Part shown: positions 44,541-54,298 of the stretch, piece by piece
Layout: each line of letters opens with the position of its first letter
How positions within the stretch are numbered: the first letter of the stretch is position 1
Assembly: GCA_045127535.1 (NCBI GenBank)
Contig: JBGVQN010000045.1
Coordinates: 1 to 64,000 of the forward strand
Direction of reading: 5' to 3'
Length of the DNA: 64,000 nt
Source: UBA2942 sp045127535
GTDB lineage: Bacteria; Bacillota; Clostridia; Lachnospirales; Lachnospiraceae
Notes under the pieces: model-generated
Databases searched by the model: none
Told to the model about the DNA's origin: nothing
Seen by the model: the letters and a program-made list of their open reading frames with translations, nothing else
Position numbers and translations under genes: made by a program

Positions 44541-47500
44541 ATGGAAGAGGCAAAAAGAACTTCAGTTGGCTTATATGAGCCGCAATTTGAACATGACAAC
44601 TGTGGTATCGGTGCTGTTGTGAATATTAAGGGTGTAAAGAGCCATGCAACAGTTGCAGATGCACTGCATATTGTTGAGAATCTGGAGCATCGTGCCGGTA
44701 AAGATGCAGAAGGCAAGACTGGTGATGGTGTAGGTATTATGGTACAGATCTCTCACAAGTTTTTCTCTAAAGTCTGTGCCAGAGAGGGCATTGCAATCGG
44801 TAAAGAGAGAGAATATGGAATCGGTATGTTTTTCTTTCCGCAGAATGAGTTAAGCAGACGCCAGGCCATGAAGATGTTTGAGATCATTGTCCAGAAAGAG
44901 GGACTGGGGTTCCTGGGCTGGAGAGAGGTTCCGACACAGCCGGACATTTTAGGCAAAAAGGCAGTAGACTGCATGCCTTGTATTATGCAGTGTTTTGTAA
45001 AGAAGCCTTCTGATGTGGCCTGCGGCATTGATTTTGACAGAAAGCTGTATGTAGCCAGACGTGTATTTGAACAATCTAATGATAATACGTATGTGGTGTC
45101 TTTATCCAGCCGTACCATTGTATATAAGGGTATGTTCCTGGTAGGAGATCTGAGACGGTTCTATTATGATCTGCAGGATGAAGATTATGTATCTGCGATT
45201 GCAATTGTGCATTCCCGTTTCAGTACCAACACCAATCCAAGCTGGAAGAGAGCTCATCCAAACCGCTTTATCGTACATAACGGTGAAATCAATACCATCC
45301 GTGGTAATGCAGACAAAATGCTGGCCAGAGAAGAAAGAATGCAGTCTGGTCTGTTAAAGGATGAACTGCATAAGGTGCTGCCGGTTGTCAATACGGACGG
45401 TTCTGACTCTGCTATGCTGGATAATACATTGGAATTCCTGCATATGAGCGGTATGGATCTGCCTTTGGCGGTTATGATCACCATTCCGGAACCATGGATC
45501 AACGATAAGGCTATGTCCCAAAAGAAGAAGGATTTCTATCAGTACTATGCTTCCATGATGGAGCCATGGGATGGTCCTGCAGCAATTCTGTATACTGACG
45601 GTGATATTATGGGTGCGGTTCTGGATAGAAACGGTCTGCGTCCTACCAGATATTACATTACGTCTGAGGACAATATTATCTTATCCTCTGAGGTAGGTGC
45701 GATCGACATTGATCCGTCCATTATTGTAAAGAAAGAACGTCTTCGTCCAGGCCGTATGCTTTTGGTAGATACTGTAAAGGGTGAGATCATTAACGACGAA
45801 GATCTGAAAAATAAATATGCCAGCCGTAAGCCTTACGGTGAGTGGCTGGATTCCAACCTGATCCATTTAGAAGATTTAAAGGCACCAAACAAGCGTCCTC
45901 CACGTTATGAAGGTGAGGAACTGCTTCGGATCATGAAGACCTTTGGCTATACTTATGAACAGCTGCGTACCATGATTCAGCCTATGGCACAAAATGGTGC
46001 GGAACCGATTTCCGCTATGGGTGTTGACAGTCCACTGGCAGTATTATCCAGACAGCATCAGCCGTTATTTAACTATTTTAAGCAGCTTTTTGCACAGGTT
46101 ACCAATCCGCCTATTGATGCCATCCGTGAGGAAATTGTAACATCTACTACAGTTTATCTGGGTGCCGGCGGTAATGTATTAGAGGAAAGTCCGGAATGCT
46201 GTAAGATGCTGCGGATTGACAATCCGATTTTAACCAGCACAGAGCTGCAGCGGATTAAAAATATGAACGTAGAAGGTTTTAAGGTAGAAACTGTACCGAT
46301 TACCTTTTATAAGACTACACCACTGGCAAGAGCAGTAGAGCACCTGTTTGTAGAAGTAGACAGAGCCCTGCGCCAGGGTGCCAATATCATCATCCTTTCT
46401 GATAGAGGAATTGATGAAAACCATGTAGCCATTCCATCCCTGTTGGCAGTTTCTGCTCTCCAGCATCACCTGGTTGTGACTAAGAAGAGAATGTCCATGT
46501 CTCTGATCCTGGAAACCGGTGAGCCAAGAGAGGTACATCATTTTGCCACTCTGTTAGGATATGGTGCAAGTGCCATTAACCCATATCTGGCACAGGATTC
46601 TATCCAGTACCTCATTGATAATGGCATGCTGGATAAGGATTATTATGAGGCTGTACAGTCTTATAACAATGCAATCGTCCATGGTATTGTAAAGATCGCG
46701 TCCAAGATGGGTATTTCTACTATCCAGTCCTATCAGGGCTCCAAGATTTTTGAAGCAGTTGGTTTAAACAGCGATTTTGTAGAGAAATACTTCACCAATA
46801 CAGTGAGCAGAGTAGAAGGTATTGGCATTGAGGATATCCAGAATGATGTGGAGACACTGCATTCTGCAGCATTTGACCCATTGGGATTAAAGGTAGAGCA
46901 TACCCTTGCAAGCCCAGGCAGCCACAAGGCACGTTCCGGTGCAGAAAAGCATCTGTATACACCAGCTACCATCCATCTGCTGCAGGAGTCTACCAGAAAT
47001 GGTGACTATGAAGAATTTAAGGAGTATTCCAAGCTGATCACAGAGCAGGAAGATGCCATAAATCTGCGTGGTCTGTTAGAATTAAAGTTCCCAGAGGATG
47101 GAGGGATACCGTTAGAGGAAGTAGAAAGTGTAGATGAGATCGTAAAGCGTTTTAAGACAGGTGCCATGTCTTACGGTTCTATTTCCCAGGAGGCCCATGA
47201 GACCATGGCCATTGCCATGAACATGCTCAAGGGTAAGTCAAACTCTGGTGAGGGTGGTGAAAGCATTGAGCGTCTCACAGTTGGCCCTGACGGCAAGAAC
47301 CGCTGCTCTGCCATCAAGCAGGTCGCTTCCGGCCGTTTTGGTGTTACCTCCAGATATCTGGTAAGCGCACAGGAGATTCAGATCAAGATGGCTCAGGGTG
47401 CAAAGCCTGGTGAAGGCGGTCATCTCCCTGGTAAGAAGGTATATCCATGGGTTGCCAAAACCAGACATTCTACACCTGGTGTAGGCTTGATTTCCCCGCC

Positions 47501-49085
47501 ACCTCATCACGATATTTATTCCATTGAGGATCTGGCGCAGCTGATTTTTGATTTAAAGAATGCCAATAAGAAAGCCAGAATTTCTGTAAAGCTGGTATCT
47601 GAGGCTGGTGTAGGTACAGTTGCTGCAGGTGTAGCCAAGGCTGGGGCACAGGTAATTCTGGTATCCGGCTATGACGGCGGTACCGGTGCGGCTCCAAGAA
47701 ACTCCATCCACAACGCAGGTCTGCCATGGGAATTGGGTGTGGCAGAGACACATCAGACCCTGATCATGAATGGCCTCCGTGACAAGGTCATCCTGGAGAC
47801 AGACGGTAAGCTGATGAATGGCCGTGATGTGGTCATCGCTGCCCTTCTTGGTGCAGAGGAATACGGTTTTGCCACCGCTCCACTGGTCACCATGGGTTGT
47901 GTCATGATGCGTGTATGTAACCTGGATACCTGTCCGGTAGGTGTAGCCACTCAGAATCCGGAGCTTAGAAAGCGTTTTGCAGGTAAGCCGGAATATGTAG
48001 TAAACTTCATGCGTTTTGTGGCACAGGAAATGCGTGAGTACATGGCAAAATTAGGTGTCCGCACAGTAGATGAGCTGATCGGACGTACCGATTTACTGGA
48101 ACAGCGTAAGGATTTTGCTTTTGACCGTGCGAATAAGGTGGATCTAAGCAGAGTACTGGATACCACTTATGCCCATGAGCCACTGGCAGGATATTATCAT
48201 AAGAACATTTTTGACTTTAAGTTAGAACAGTCTGTTGATGAAAGCGTGCTCATGAGCAAGCTGGGTTCTGCATTAAAGAGCAAAAAGCGCCGCAGCATAG
48301 AAATTGATGTAAACAGTGTAAACCGTTCTTTGGGTACGATTTTTGGTGCGGAAATCACCAGACTGTATGATGATACGTTAGAGGAAGATACGTATACCAT
48401 TAAGTGTAAAGGCAGCGGCGGACAGAGCTTTGGTGCATTTATTCCTAAGGGACTGACGCTGGAACTGACCGGTGACAGCAATGACTACTTTGGCAAGGGC
48501 CTTTCCGGCGGAAAGCTGATCGTATATCCTCCAAAGGGTGTGAAGTTTAAGGCGGAGGAAAACATCATCATTGGTAACGTTGCTCTGTATGGTGCTACCA
48601 GCGGTAAGGCTTATATCAACGGTGTGGCAGGTGAACGTTTCTGTGTACGTAACTCCGGTGCGACTGCTGTAGTTGAGGGTGTAGGTGACCATGGCTGTGA
48701 GTACATGACAGGAGGCCGTGCGGTAATCTTAGGACCTACCGGTAAGAACTTTGCTGCAGGTATGAGCGGCGGTGTTGCTTATGTATTAGATGAAAACAGC
48801 ACCCTGTATTCCAAGCTGAACAGGGAAATGGTTTCCATGGAGGCTGTCACCGATAAGTATGATATCATCGAGTTAAAGTCTATGATCCAGGATCACGTAG
48901 CCAATACCAATTCTGAAAAGGGTAAGGCTGTACTGGAGCATTTTGAGGAATATCTGCCAAAGTTCAAGAAGATCATTCCATATGAATATAAGAAGATTCA
49001 AAATATGATCGTGCAGATGGAAGAAAAGGGCTTAAGCAGAGAACAGGCTACCATTGAAGCATTTTATGTATGCACAAAAAGATAG
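44541..49085 (+). CDS. gltB: Glutamate synthase large subunit (GOGAT alpha)
   Basis: Makes glutamate from glutamine and 2-oxoglutarate, 1514 aa. An N-terminal class II amidotransferase domain has its nucleophile Cys in HDNCGIGAV at about residue 21, implying a removed propeptide. The central and FMN-binding synthase domain shows SGEGGE, GRFGVTSRYL, KPGEGGHLPG and GYDGGTGAAPR, with the 3Fe-4S cysteines in VCNLDTCPVGVATQ. A C-terminal beta-helix (GAXGXG repeats such as YMTGGRAVILG) ends the protein. A GAGGTAGT site precedes the ATG. gltD follows by 12 bp. Confidence 0.98.
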   Translation: MEEAKRTSVGLYEPQFEHDNCGIGAVVNIKGVKSHATVADALHIVENLEHRAGKDAEGKTGDGVGIMVQISHKFFSKVCAREGIAIGKEREYGIGMFFFPQNELSRRQAMKMFEIIVQKEGLGFLGWREVPTQPDILGKKAVDCMPCIMQCFVKKPSDVACGIDFDRKLYVARRVFEQSNDNTYVVSLSSRTIVYKGMFLVGDLRRFYYDLQDEDYVSAIAIVHSRFSTNTNPSWKRAHPNRFIVHNGEINTIRGNADKMLAREERMQSGLLKDELHKVLPVVNTDGSDSAMLDNTLEFLHMSGMDLPLAVMITIPEPWINDKAMSQKKKDFYQYYASMMEPWDGPAAILYTDGDIMGAVLDRNGLRPTRYYITSEDNIILSSEVGAIDIDPSIIVKKERLRPGRMLLVDTVKGEIINDEDLKNKYASRKPYGEWLDSNLIHLEDLKAPNKRPPRYEGEELLRIMKTFGYTYEQLRTMIQPMAQNGAEPISAMGVDSPLAVLSRQHQPLFNYFKQLFAQVTNPPIDAIREEIVTSTTVYLGAGGNVLEESPECCKMLRIDNPILTSTELQRIKNMNVEGFKVETVPITFYKTTPLARAVEHLFVEVDRALRQGANIIILSDRGIDENHVAIPSLLAVSALQHHLVVTKKRMSMSLILETGEPREVHHFATLLGYGASAINPYLAQDSIQYLIDNGMLDKDYYEAVQSYNNAIVHGIVKIASKMGISTIQSYQGSKIFEAVGLNSDFVEKYFTNTVSRVEGIGIEDIQNDVETLHSAAFDPLGLKVEHTLASPGSHKARSGAEKHLYTPATIHLLQESTRNGDYEEFKEYSKLITEQEDAINLRGLLELKFPEDGGIPLEEVESVDEIVKRFKTGAMSYGSISQEAHETMAIAMNMLKGKSNSGEGGESIERLTVGPDGKNRCSAIKQVASGRFGVTSRYLVSAQEIQIKMAQGAKPGEGGHLPGKKVYPWVAKTRHSTPGVGLISPPPHHDIYSIEDLAQLIFDLKNANKKARISVKLVSEAGVGTVAAGVAKAGAQVILVSGYDGGTGAAPRNSIHNAGLPWELGVAETHQTLIMNGLRDKVILETDGKLMNGRDVVIAALLGAEEYGFATAPLVTMGCVMMRVCNLDTCPVGVATQNPELRKRFAGKPEYVVNFMRFVAQEMREYMAKLGVRTVDELIGRTDLLEQRKDFAFDRANKVDLSRVLDTTYAHEPLAGYYHKNIFDFKLEQSVDESVLMSKLGSALKSKKRRSIEIDVNSVNRSLGTIFGAEITRLYDDTLEEDTYTIKCKGSGGQSFGAFIPKGLTLELTGDSNDYFGKGLSGGKLIVYPPKGVKFKAEENIIIGNVALYGATSGKAYINGVAGERFCVRNSGATAVVEGVGDHGCEYMTGGRAVILGPTGKNFAAGMSGGVAYVLDENSTLYSKLNREMVSMEAVTDKYDIIELKSMIQDHVANTNSEKGKAVLEHFEEYLPKFKKIIPYEYKKIQNMIVQMEEKGLSREQATIEAFYVCTKR

Positions 49086-49097
49086 GAGGAGAAGACA

Positions 49098-50582
49098 ATG
49101 GGAAAACCAACTGGATTTATGGATTATGACAGAGTAAACTGCCCGGCTTCTTCGCCGCTTAGCAGAATTCAGAACTTTCATGAATTTCATGATATGCTGT
49201 CCAAAAAGGACAGACAGCAGCAGGGTGCCCGCTGTATGGACTGCGGCGTGCCGTTCTGCCAGAATGGACAGATGATCAAGGGGATGGTGTCCGGCTGTCC
49301 TCTGAACAATCTGGTGCCGGAATGGAACGATCTGCTCTTTACTGGCAACTGGAAGCAGGCTTATGAACGCCTGCAGAAAACCAACTGCTTCCCGGAATTT
49401 ACCGGCCGTGTATGTCCGGCTCTCTGTGAAGCAGCCTGTACCTGCGGCTTAAATGGTGACCCTGTGACCTGCCGGGCAAATGAGATGTCTATTATTGAAA
49501 ATGCCTACAGCCAGGGTTGGGTCAAGCCGGAGCCTCCGGAAGTGCGTACCGGTAAAAAAGTAGCAGTTATTGGCTCCGGTCCTTCCGGATTGGCAGCTGC
49601 CATGATGTTAAACCGTAGAGGACATCAGGTGACTGTATATGAGCGCAGTGACCGTCCAGGTGGACTGCTCATGTATGGTATTCCAAATATGAAGCTGGAA
49701 AAACAGTACATTATGCGCCGCGTAGAGATCATGAAGGCTGAGGGAGTAGAATTTATCACCAATGCCAATGTAGGTGCAGAGTATGATGCACAGACCATAA
49801 TGGATTCTTATGACAGTGTGATCCTGGCATGCGGTGCTTCCAATCCAAGAGACATCAATGCACCAGGCAGAGATGCAAAGGGGATCTATTTTGCAGTAGA
49901 CTTCTTAAAAGCGACGACAAAGAGTCTGCTGGATTCTGATTTGACAGATGGCAATTATATTTCTGCCAAGGATAAGAATGTAGTAGTCATCGGTGGCGGT
50001 GATACCGGTAATGACTGTGTGGGTACTTCCATCCGTCATGGCTGTAAATCTGTCATTCAGTTAGAAATGATGCCCCAGCCTCCTGCAAAGCGTCTGCCAA
50101 ACAATTCCTGGCCGGAGTGGCCAAGGGTATTAAAGACAGACTATGGCCAGGAAGAAGCCATTGCAGTCTTTGGCGCAGACCCAAGAATGTACCAGACTAC
50201 TGTGAAAGAGTTTGTAAAGAATGAAAATGGTGACCTGTGCAAGCTGATCTGTGTAAAGTTAGAATCCAAGCGTGATGCAGAGACCGGCAGAATGATGATG
50301 GTGCCTGTAGAAGGCAGTGAATTTGAACTGGATGCAGATATTGTACTGATTGCAGCAGGTTTCCTTGGAAGCCAGAGCTATGTGACAGATGCCTTTGGTG
50401 TAGAAGTCAACGGCAGAACCAATGTCCAGACAGAGACTGGTGCTTATCAGACCAATGTAGAAAAGGTATTTACTGCAGGAGATATGCACAGAGGACAGTC
50501 ACTGGTGGTATGGGCCATCAGAGAGGGCAGAGAAGCTGCAAGAGCAGTGGATGAGTATTTGATGGGATATTCCTGTCTGTAA
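49098..50582 (+). CDS. gltD: Glutamate synthase small subunit (beta)
   Basis: NAD(P)H- and FAD-binding partner that passes electrons to GltB, 494 aa. N-terminal Cys-rich segments (RCMDCGVPFCQN, SGCPLNN, CEAACTCGL) bind [4Fe-4S] clusters. The FAD site is VAVIGSGPSGLAAA and the NAD(P)H site VVVIGGGDTGNDCVG. AGGAGGAGAA precedes the ATG. It completes a two-gene operon. Confidence 0.98.
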   Translation: MGKPTGFMDYDRVNCPASSPLSRIQNFHEFHDMLSKKDRQQQGARCMDCGVPFCQNGQMIKGMVSGCPLNNLVPEWNDLLFTGNWKQAYERLQKTNCFPEFTGRVCPALCEAACTCGLNGDPVTCRANEMSIIENAYSQGWVKPEPPEVRTGKKVAVIGSGPSGLAAAMMLNRRGHQVTVYERSDRPGGLLMYGIPNMKLEKQYIMRRVEIMKAEGVEFITNANVGAEYDAQTIMDSYDSVILACGASNPRDINAPGRDAKGIYFAVDFLKATTKSLLDSDLTDGNYISAKDKNVVVIGGGDTGNDCVGTSIRHGCKSVIQLEMMPQPPAKRLPNNSWPEWPRVLKTDYGQEEAIAVFGADPRMYQTTVKEFVKNENGDLCKLICVKLESKRDAETGRMMMVPVEGSEFELDADIVLIAAGFLGSQSYVTDAFGVEVNGRTNVQTETGAYQTNVEKVFTAGDMHRGQSLVVWAIREGREAARAVDEYLMGYSCL

Positions 50583-50669
50583 AGGCATCAGAAAGCAGGG
50601 AGGTCTGGATAGACAGGGAATATTCAATCAGGAATTTGTTTCCGGGCAAAATGGTATAACAGTGTGGAG

Positions 50670-50716
50670 AGGTGCTGCAAAACAGCTGAAAGAGAGTTGT
50701 TTTGCAGCACCTCTTT
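50670..50716 (+). terminator. Terminator after gltD
   Basis: AGGTGCTGCAAAAC pairs with the complementary GTTTTGCAGCACCT, with a GCTGAAAGAGAGTT loop region, followed by CTTTTG. Confidence 0.8.
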
Positions 50717-50742
50717 TGTGTAAAGCTTTTGAAAGATATTAA

Positions 50743-50861
50743 AAAGTGATCTGAAAAAATGTGTTTAGATAGATAAAAGTGGTCAGAAAAAATGTGATCA
50801 GAAAAGCAAAAATGGTCAGAAAAAATGTAACTATATATGCGAAAGTGGTCAGAAAAAATGT
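50743..50861. repeat. Four iteron-like repeats with a 33-bp period
   Basis: A 20-bp unit AAAGTGGTCAGAAAAAATGT starts at 50743, 50776, 50809 and 50842, exactly 33 bp apart. Units 2 and 4 are identical; unit 1 has GATCTG for GGTCAG and unit 3 has AAAATGG. The 13-bp spacers differ. They precede the AAA ATPase gene by about 100 bp. Confidence 0.9.
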
Positions 50862-50963
50862 ATAAAAATATATAAAACTGCGCTTGAAAAATGTTGATAA
50901 ATTGGATTCTTCTGAGTATAATAGCGTTAGAGAAGAATAGAATTCATACGGGTGGTGAGAGCA

Positions 50964-52253
50964 ATGAAGCGATATGCAATGGAAAAGCTGATAGAATGGA
51001 GAGACAGACCCAACAGAAAACCGTTGATTTTAAAGGGCGCCAGGCAGGTTGGTAAAACATGGCTGATGAAGGAGTTTGGACGTATGCATTTTAAAAAGGT
51101 TGCCTATGTGACCTTTTTTAATAATCAGCGCATGAAGCGGGTATTTGACGAGGATTACGATATTGAACGTTTGATTATGAATATTAATATTGAAACACGT
51201 ACCGAGGTTACACCCGGAGATACGCTGATCATATTTGATGAAATTCAGGAGGCTCCCCGTGCGTTAGAGTCACTTAAATATTTTTGTGAGAATGCATCAG
51301 AATATGCAATCATAGCAGCAGGTTCGCTGCTTGGTGTGGCAATTCATCAGGGCATATCATTCCCAGTGGGCAAGGTGGATACACTGGAACTGCATCCTAT
51401 GGGGTATTGTGAATTCTTGGAAGCCATGGGAGAAACTGCGCTGGCTGAAACCATAAGCTCCAAAGAGTATCGCCTGATCTCTGATTTTAACAGCAAGTAT
51501 ATCTTTTGGTTGAAAAATTACTATTATGTAGGTGGTATGCCGGAAGTGGTGGCATATTTTGCAGAGCATAAAGATTATGAAGAAGTGCGCAGGATCCAGA
51601 AAAATATTCTGGAGCAGTATGAAAATGATTTTGGTAAGCATGCAGGAAAAAGCGAACTGGCGCGAATCAGACTTGTATGGAATTCTATCCCCATGCAGCT
51701 GGCCAAAGAAAATAAAAAATTCTTTTTCGGACAGATTAAAACTGGTGCCAGAATGAAAGATTTTGAACTTGCAATTGAGTGGCTGTTAGACTGTGGGTTG
51801 ATCAAGAAGGTATATAGAGTGAATAAACCTGCGGTTCCATTGAAGGCATATGTGGAATTTAGTGCATTTAAACTGTTTTTGTTGGATGTGGGACTGCTTG
51901 GCGCTTTAAGTGAGTTGGATGCCATGTCCATATTAGAAGGCAATGCGATCTTTACAGAATTCAAAGGCGCCCTGACAGAACAGTATGTGCTGCAGCAGCT
52001 TGTGACAGAAACAGACTATACCCCTTATTATTACGGAACAAATTCAGCTGCTTTTGAGATGGATTTTATGATTCAAAAGGGACGTGATATTGTCCCCATT
52101 GAGGTCAAGGCAGAAACCAATCAGCAGGCCAAAAGTTTGAAAGTCTATTGTCAGAAATATCATCCTGCTTATGCGGTGCGGATTTCTATGAAGGATTATC
52201 AGGAAGAAGAATGGTTAACGAATCTTCCCCTGTACGCAGTCAGAAATATTTAA
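50964..52253 (+). CDS. AAA-type ATPase with DUF4143 (orphan ATP-binding protein)
   Basis: 429-aa protein. The AAA_14 domain has Walker A LKGARQVGKTWLMKEFG, Walker B LIIFDEIQE and a GSLLGV sensor. The C-terminal DUF4143 part carries a PD-(D/E)XK-like signature (FEMDFMIQKG, then IVPIEVKAE), suggesting a nuclease fold. The family is widespread, mobile among genomes and of unknown role. The ATG at 50964 is chosen after GGTGGTGAG; a GTG at 50952 precedes it in frame. Transcribed alone, flanked by iterons and a strong terminator. Confidence 0.9.
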   Translation: MKRYAMEKLIEWRDRPNRKPLILKGARQVGKTWLMKEFGRMHFKKVAYVTFFNNQRMKRVFDEDYDIERLIMNINIETRTEVTPGDTLIIFDEIQEAPRALESLKYFCENASEYAIIAAGSLLGVAIHQGISFPVGKVDTLELHPMGYCEFLEAMGETALAETISSKEYRLISDFNSKYIFWLKNYYYVGGMPEVVAYFAEHKDYEEVRRIQKNILEQYENDFGKHAGKSELARIRLVWNSIPMQLAKENKKFFFGQIKTGARMKDFELAIEWLLDCGLIKKVYRVNKPAVPLKAYVEFSAFKLFLLDVGLLGALSELDAMSILEGNAIFTEFKGALTEQYVLQQLVTETDYTPYYYGTNSAAFEMDFMIQKGRDIVPIEVKAETNQQAKSLKVYCQKYHPAYAVRISMKDYQEEEWLTNLPLYAVRNI

Positions 52254-52350
52254 TGTACTATAAGCAGTGGTGAGGAACCGTTTCATAAAAATATTGCAAG
52301 AGGGACTGATTGACAATCCTGGACAGTCCAGTGTCACACAATGCTATGAC

Positions 52351-52391
52351 AGAAGAAACCCGGAGCCGGAACCCCGCTCCGGGTTTCTTCT
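52351..52391. terminator. Strong hairpin terminator after the ATPase gene
   Basis: AGAAGAAACCCGGAGC pairs with GCTCCGGGTTTCTTCT (16 bp, perfect, 9-nt loop). It is A-rich on one side and T-rich on the other, so either strand could be terminated. Confidence 0.85.
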
Positions 52392-52471
52392 GCGATGATA
52401 GATACATAACATTCCATGTTGCCTCATATAGTAAAAAGACCCCCTGCCTGATTGCAGAAAGGTAAAGGAAT

Positions 52472-53740
52472 TTGAAACAGATATTTCACGGATGGAAAGG
52501 CAAAATGTTATTTGGAATCGTAATAGACTGTCTGTTGTTTGTATTCTTGGCTTTATATCTGGCTTTTGCCGATCCGGCAGAAGATGAATTAAATGGACAG
52601 ATCTATGATGGAGATAGTACAGAGGCAGTTGTCATAGCAGAGGCGGAAGATGATGGACAGGGAACCGAAGGGGAGCAGAAAAGCTATATCAAATGGGTAG
52701 ACTTTAACATCACCTGTGAGGCTTTGAATCGGGCGTATCAGTATGACATAGATACCTATGGGCAGGAGGTACATTTAGACTGGATCTCCCTGCTGGCATA
52801 TGCAGGTGCCAAAAAGGGAGGTACTTTTGATCAGGAATCTCTGGAATGCATAGATTACCTGGCAGAACAACTCAGGGAAAAGGAAACCACACTGGAGCAG
52901 ATCACAGCAGATTTAAAATATTATCCCTATTACTATGAAGCATATACAGCAGTGCTGGGAGGCATGGTAGGGGAATACAGAATAGAAGTAGTAGAGGAAA
53001 GCGGACAGGGGGATGCTTCCGGTACCCCTGCACAGGCAAAAAACAGTGGAGACGAAACAGAAATAGAAGAATCGGAGCATACAGAAGGATCACAGACAGA
53101 GGAATCTATGGAATCTACAGAAGAAACCTGTGAGGATGGTGAAGAAGATGGAAAAAATCTGATTGAGCATACATCCTCTGCACACTGGGAGCGGTGTTAC
53201 GGATTAAAGGCATTTCATCCCATTGCCAAGGGATTTGCCTACAGCGATTATGATGATTTTGGAGTGTCCCGTTCTTATGGCTACAAGCGCGTCCACTTAG
53301 GACACGATATGATGGGACTGATCGGAACACCCATTGTAGCAGTAGAGTCCGGTGTGGTGGAGGCCATTGGATGGAATCAGTACGGTGGATGGCGCATAGG
53401 CATCCGCAGCTTTGACCAAAAACGCTACTATTACTATGCCCATCTGCGGCAGAACTGGCCATGGGTCAAAACTCTGAAAGAGGGGGATACAGTACAGGCA
53501 GGAGATATTATTGGGTATATGGGACATACAGGCTACAGCAAGACAGAGAATGTCAATAACATAGAAGAAGTGCATCTGCACTTTGGCATCCAGTTGATTT
53601 TTGATGAGAGTCAGAAAGATGGAAATAATCAGATCTGGATCAGCTGTTATGAATTGGTGAAATTCCTGTGCAGAAACCGCAGTGAGGCAGTCAAGGATAC
53701 GGAGAGCGGTGAGTGGGTACGGGTGGTACAGACAGAGTAA
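52472..53740 (+). CDS. M23-family metallopeptidase, membrane-anchored
   Basis: 422-aa protein. One N-terminal helix (about 13-31) anchors it. A middle domain of about 120 residues (LNRAYQYDIDTYG, DWISLLAYAGAKKGG) precedes a low-complexity acidic linker rich in Glu, Thr and Ser. The C-terminal LytM domain has HLGHDMMGLIG (His and Asp zinc ligands) and VHLHFGIQ (HxH), so it should cleave peptidoglycan cross-bridges. The start is TTG at 52472 with AAAGG upstream. Confidence 0.9.
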   Translation: MKQIFHGWKGKMLFGIVIDCLLFVFLALYLAFADPAEDELNGQIYDGDSTEAVVIAEAEDDGQGTEGEQKSYIKWVDFNITCEALNRAYQYDIDTYGQEVHLDWISLLAYAGAKKGGTFDQESLECIDYLAEQLREKETTLEQITADLKYYPYYYEAYTAVLGGMVGEYRIEVVEESGQGDASGTPAQAKNSGDETEIEESEHTEGSQTEESMESTEETCEDGEEDGKNLIEHTSSAHWERCYGLKAFHPIAKGFAYSDYDDFGVSRSYGYKRVHLGHDMMGLIGTPIVAVESGVVEAIGWNQYGGWRIGIRSFDQKRYYYYAHLRQNWPWVKTLKEGDTVQAGDIIGYMGHTGYSKTENVNNIEEVHLHFGIQLIFDESQKDGNNQIWISCYELVKFLCRNRSEAVKDTESGEWVRVVQTE

Positions 53741-53763
53741 AGTGATTGGTTTACATATGAGCG

Positions 53764-53854
53764 TGTTGCATGGCGCTTTGGTAGAGGGAAAAACAGCTTG
53801 AGCTGAAACGTAGTTCTGTTTTCTGTCTTCCAAAGCATTTGCCATGCATTTTTT
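53764..53854 (+). terminator. Long-stem terminator after M23 gene
   Basis: TGCATGGC and GCTTTGG pair with CCAAAGC and GCCATGCA, with an inner AAAACAG/CTGTTTT stem, followed by TTTTTT. The stem exceeds 25 bp in total with bulges. Confidence 0.75.
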
Positions 53855-53934
53855 GATGGCATATACAAATTTAACAAATGTGATCCTATGTCAAGCTTTC
53901 GTACAAGTTAAAATGAGGTGTTCCCTATTTTAAT

Positions 53935-54045
53935 CTGCTATCAGTAATTCGTCCTGTTGCACGCTACGATACAGTTCTTCGTAATCATTTGGTGACATGT
54001 AATCACAATGGCTATGAATCGCTTTGTATTGTAGAAAGATTGATG
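53935..54045 (-). pseudogene. Remnant of an IS3-family transposase C-terminus
   Basis: On the minus strand one frame reads IHSHCDYMSPNDYEELY then ends ELLIAD and stop, matching the C-terminal end of IS3/IS150-type OrfB. Immediately upstream FYNTKR occurs in a different frame, so a one-base deletion separates the two. Upstream sequence is no longer recognisable and no inverted ends were found. The rest of the 53855-54298 gap holds no other gene. Confidence 0.65.
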
Positions 54046-54298
54046 GCTTGGATGTTCAGTGATCTTATAAATAAATTTTGCTTTTGATGAAATGATGATA
54101 GGATATCGGAACTTGATGTGATAAAATAAAAAGAACTTTAAATTTTATGCATAAATACTTAGGAATATAAGAATGTCTTGCGGATATAAGTGGGACAGAC
54201 CATGTCTCATTTGATAAAAAAGGGAATTTGCTCACTTTATGTCCTGTAATTGGATAGCGTTTGAGAGTAATATGCAAGCATCGGGAGGTCAACGAATT

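Noticed and set aside
50743..50861. CRISPR array
   Set aside because: Units are 20 bp with 13-bp spacers and no cas genes; spacing is far too short for CRISPR.
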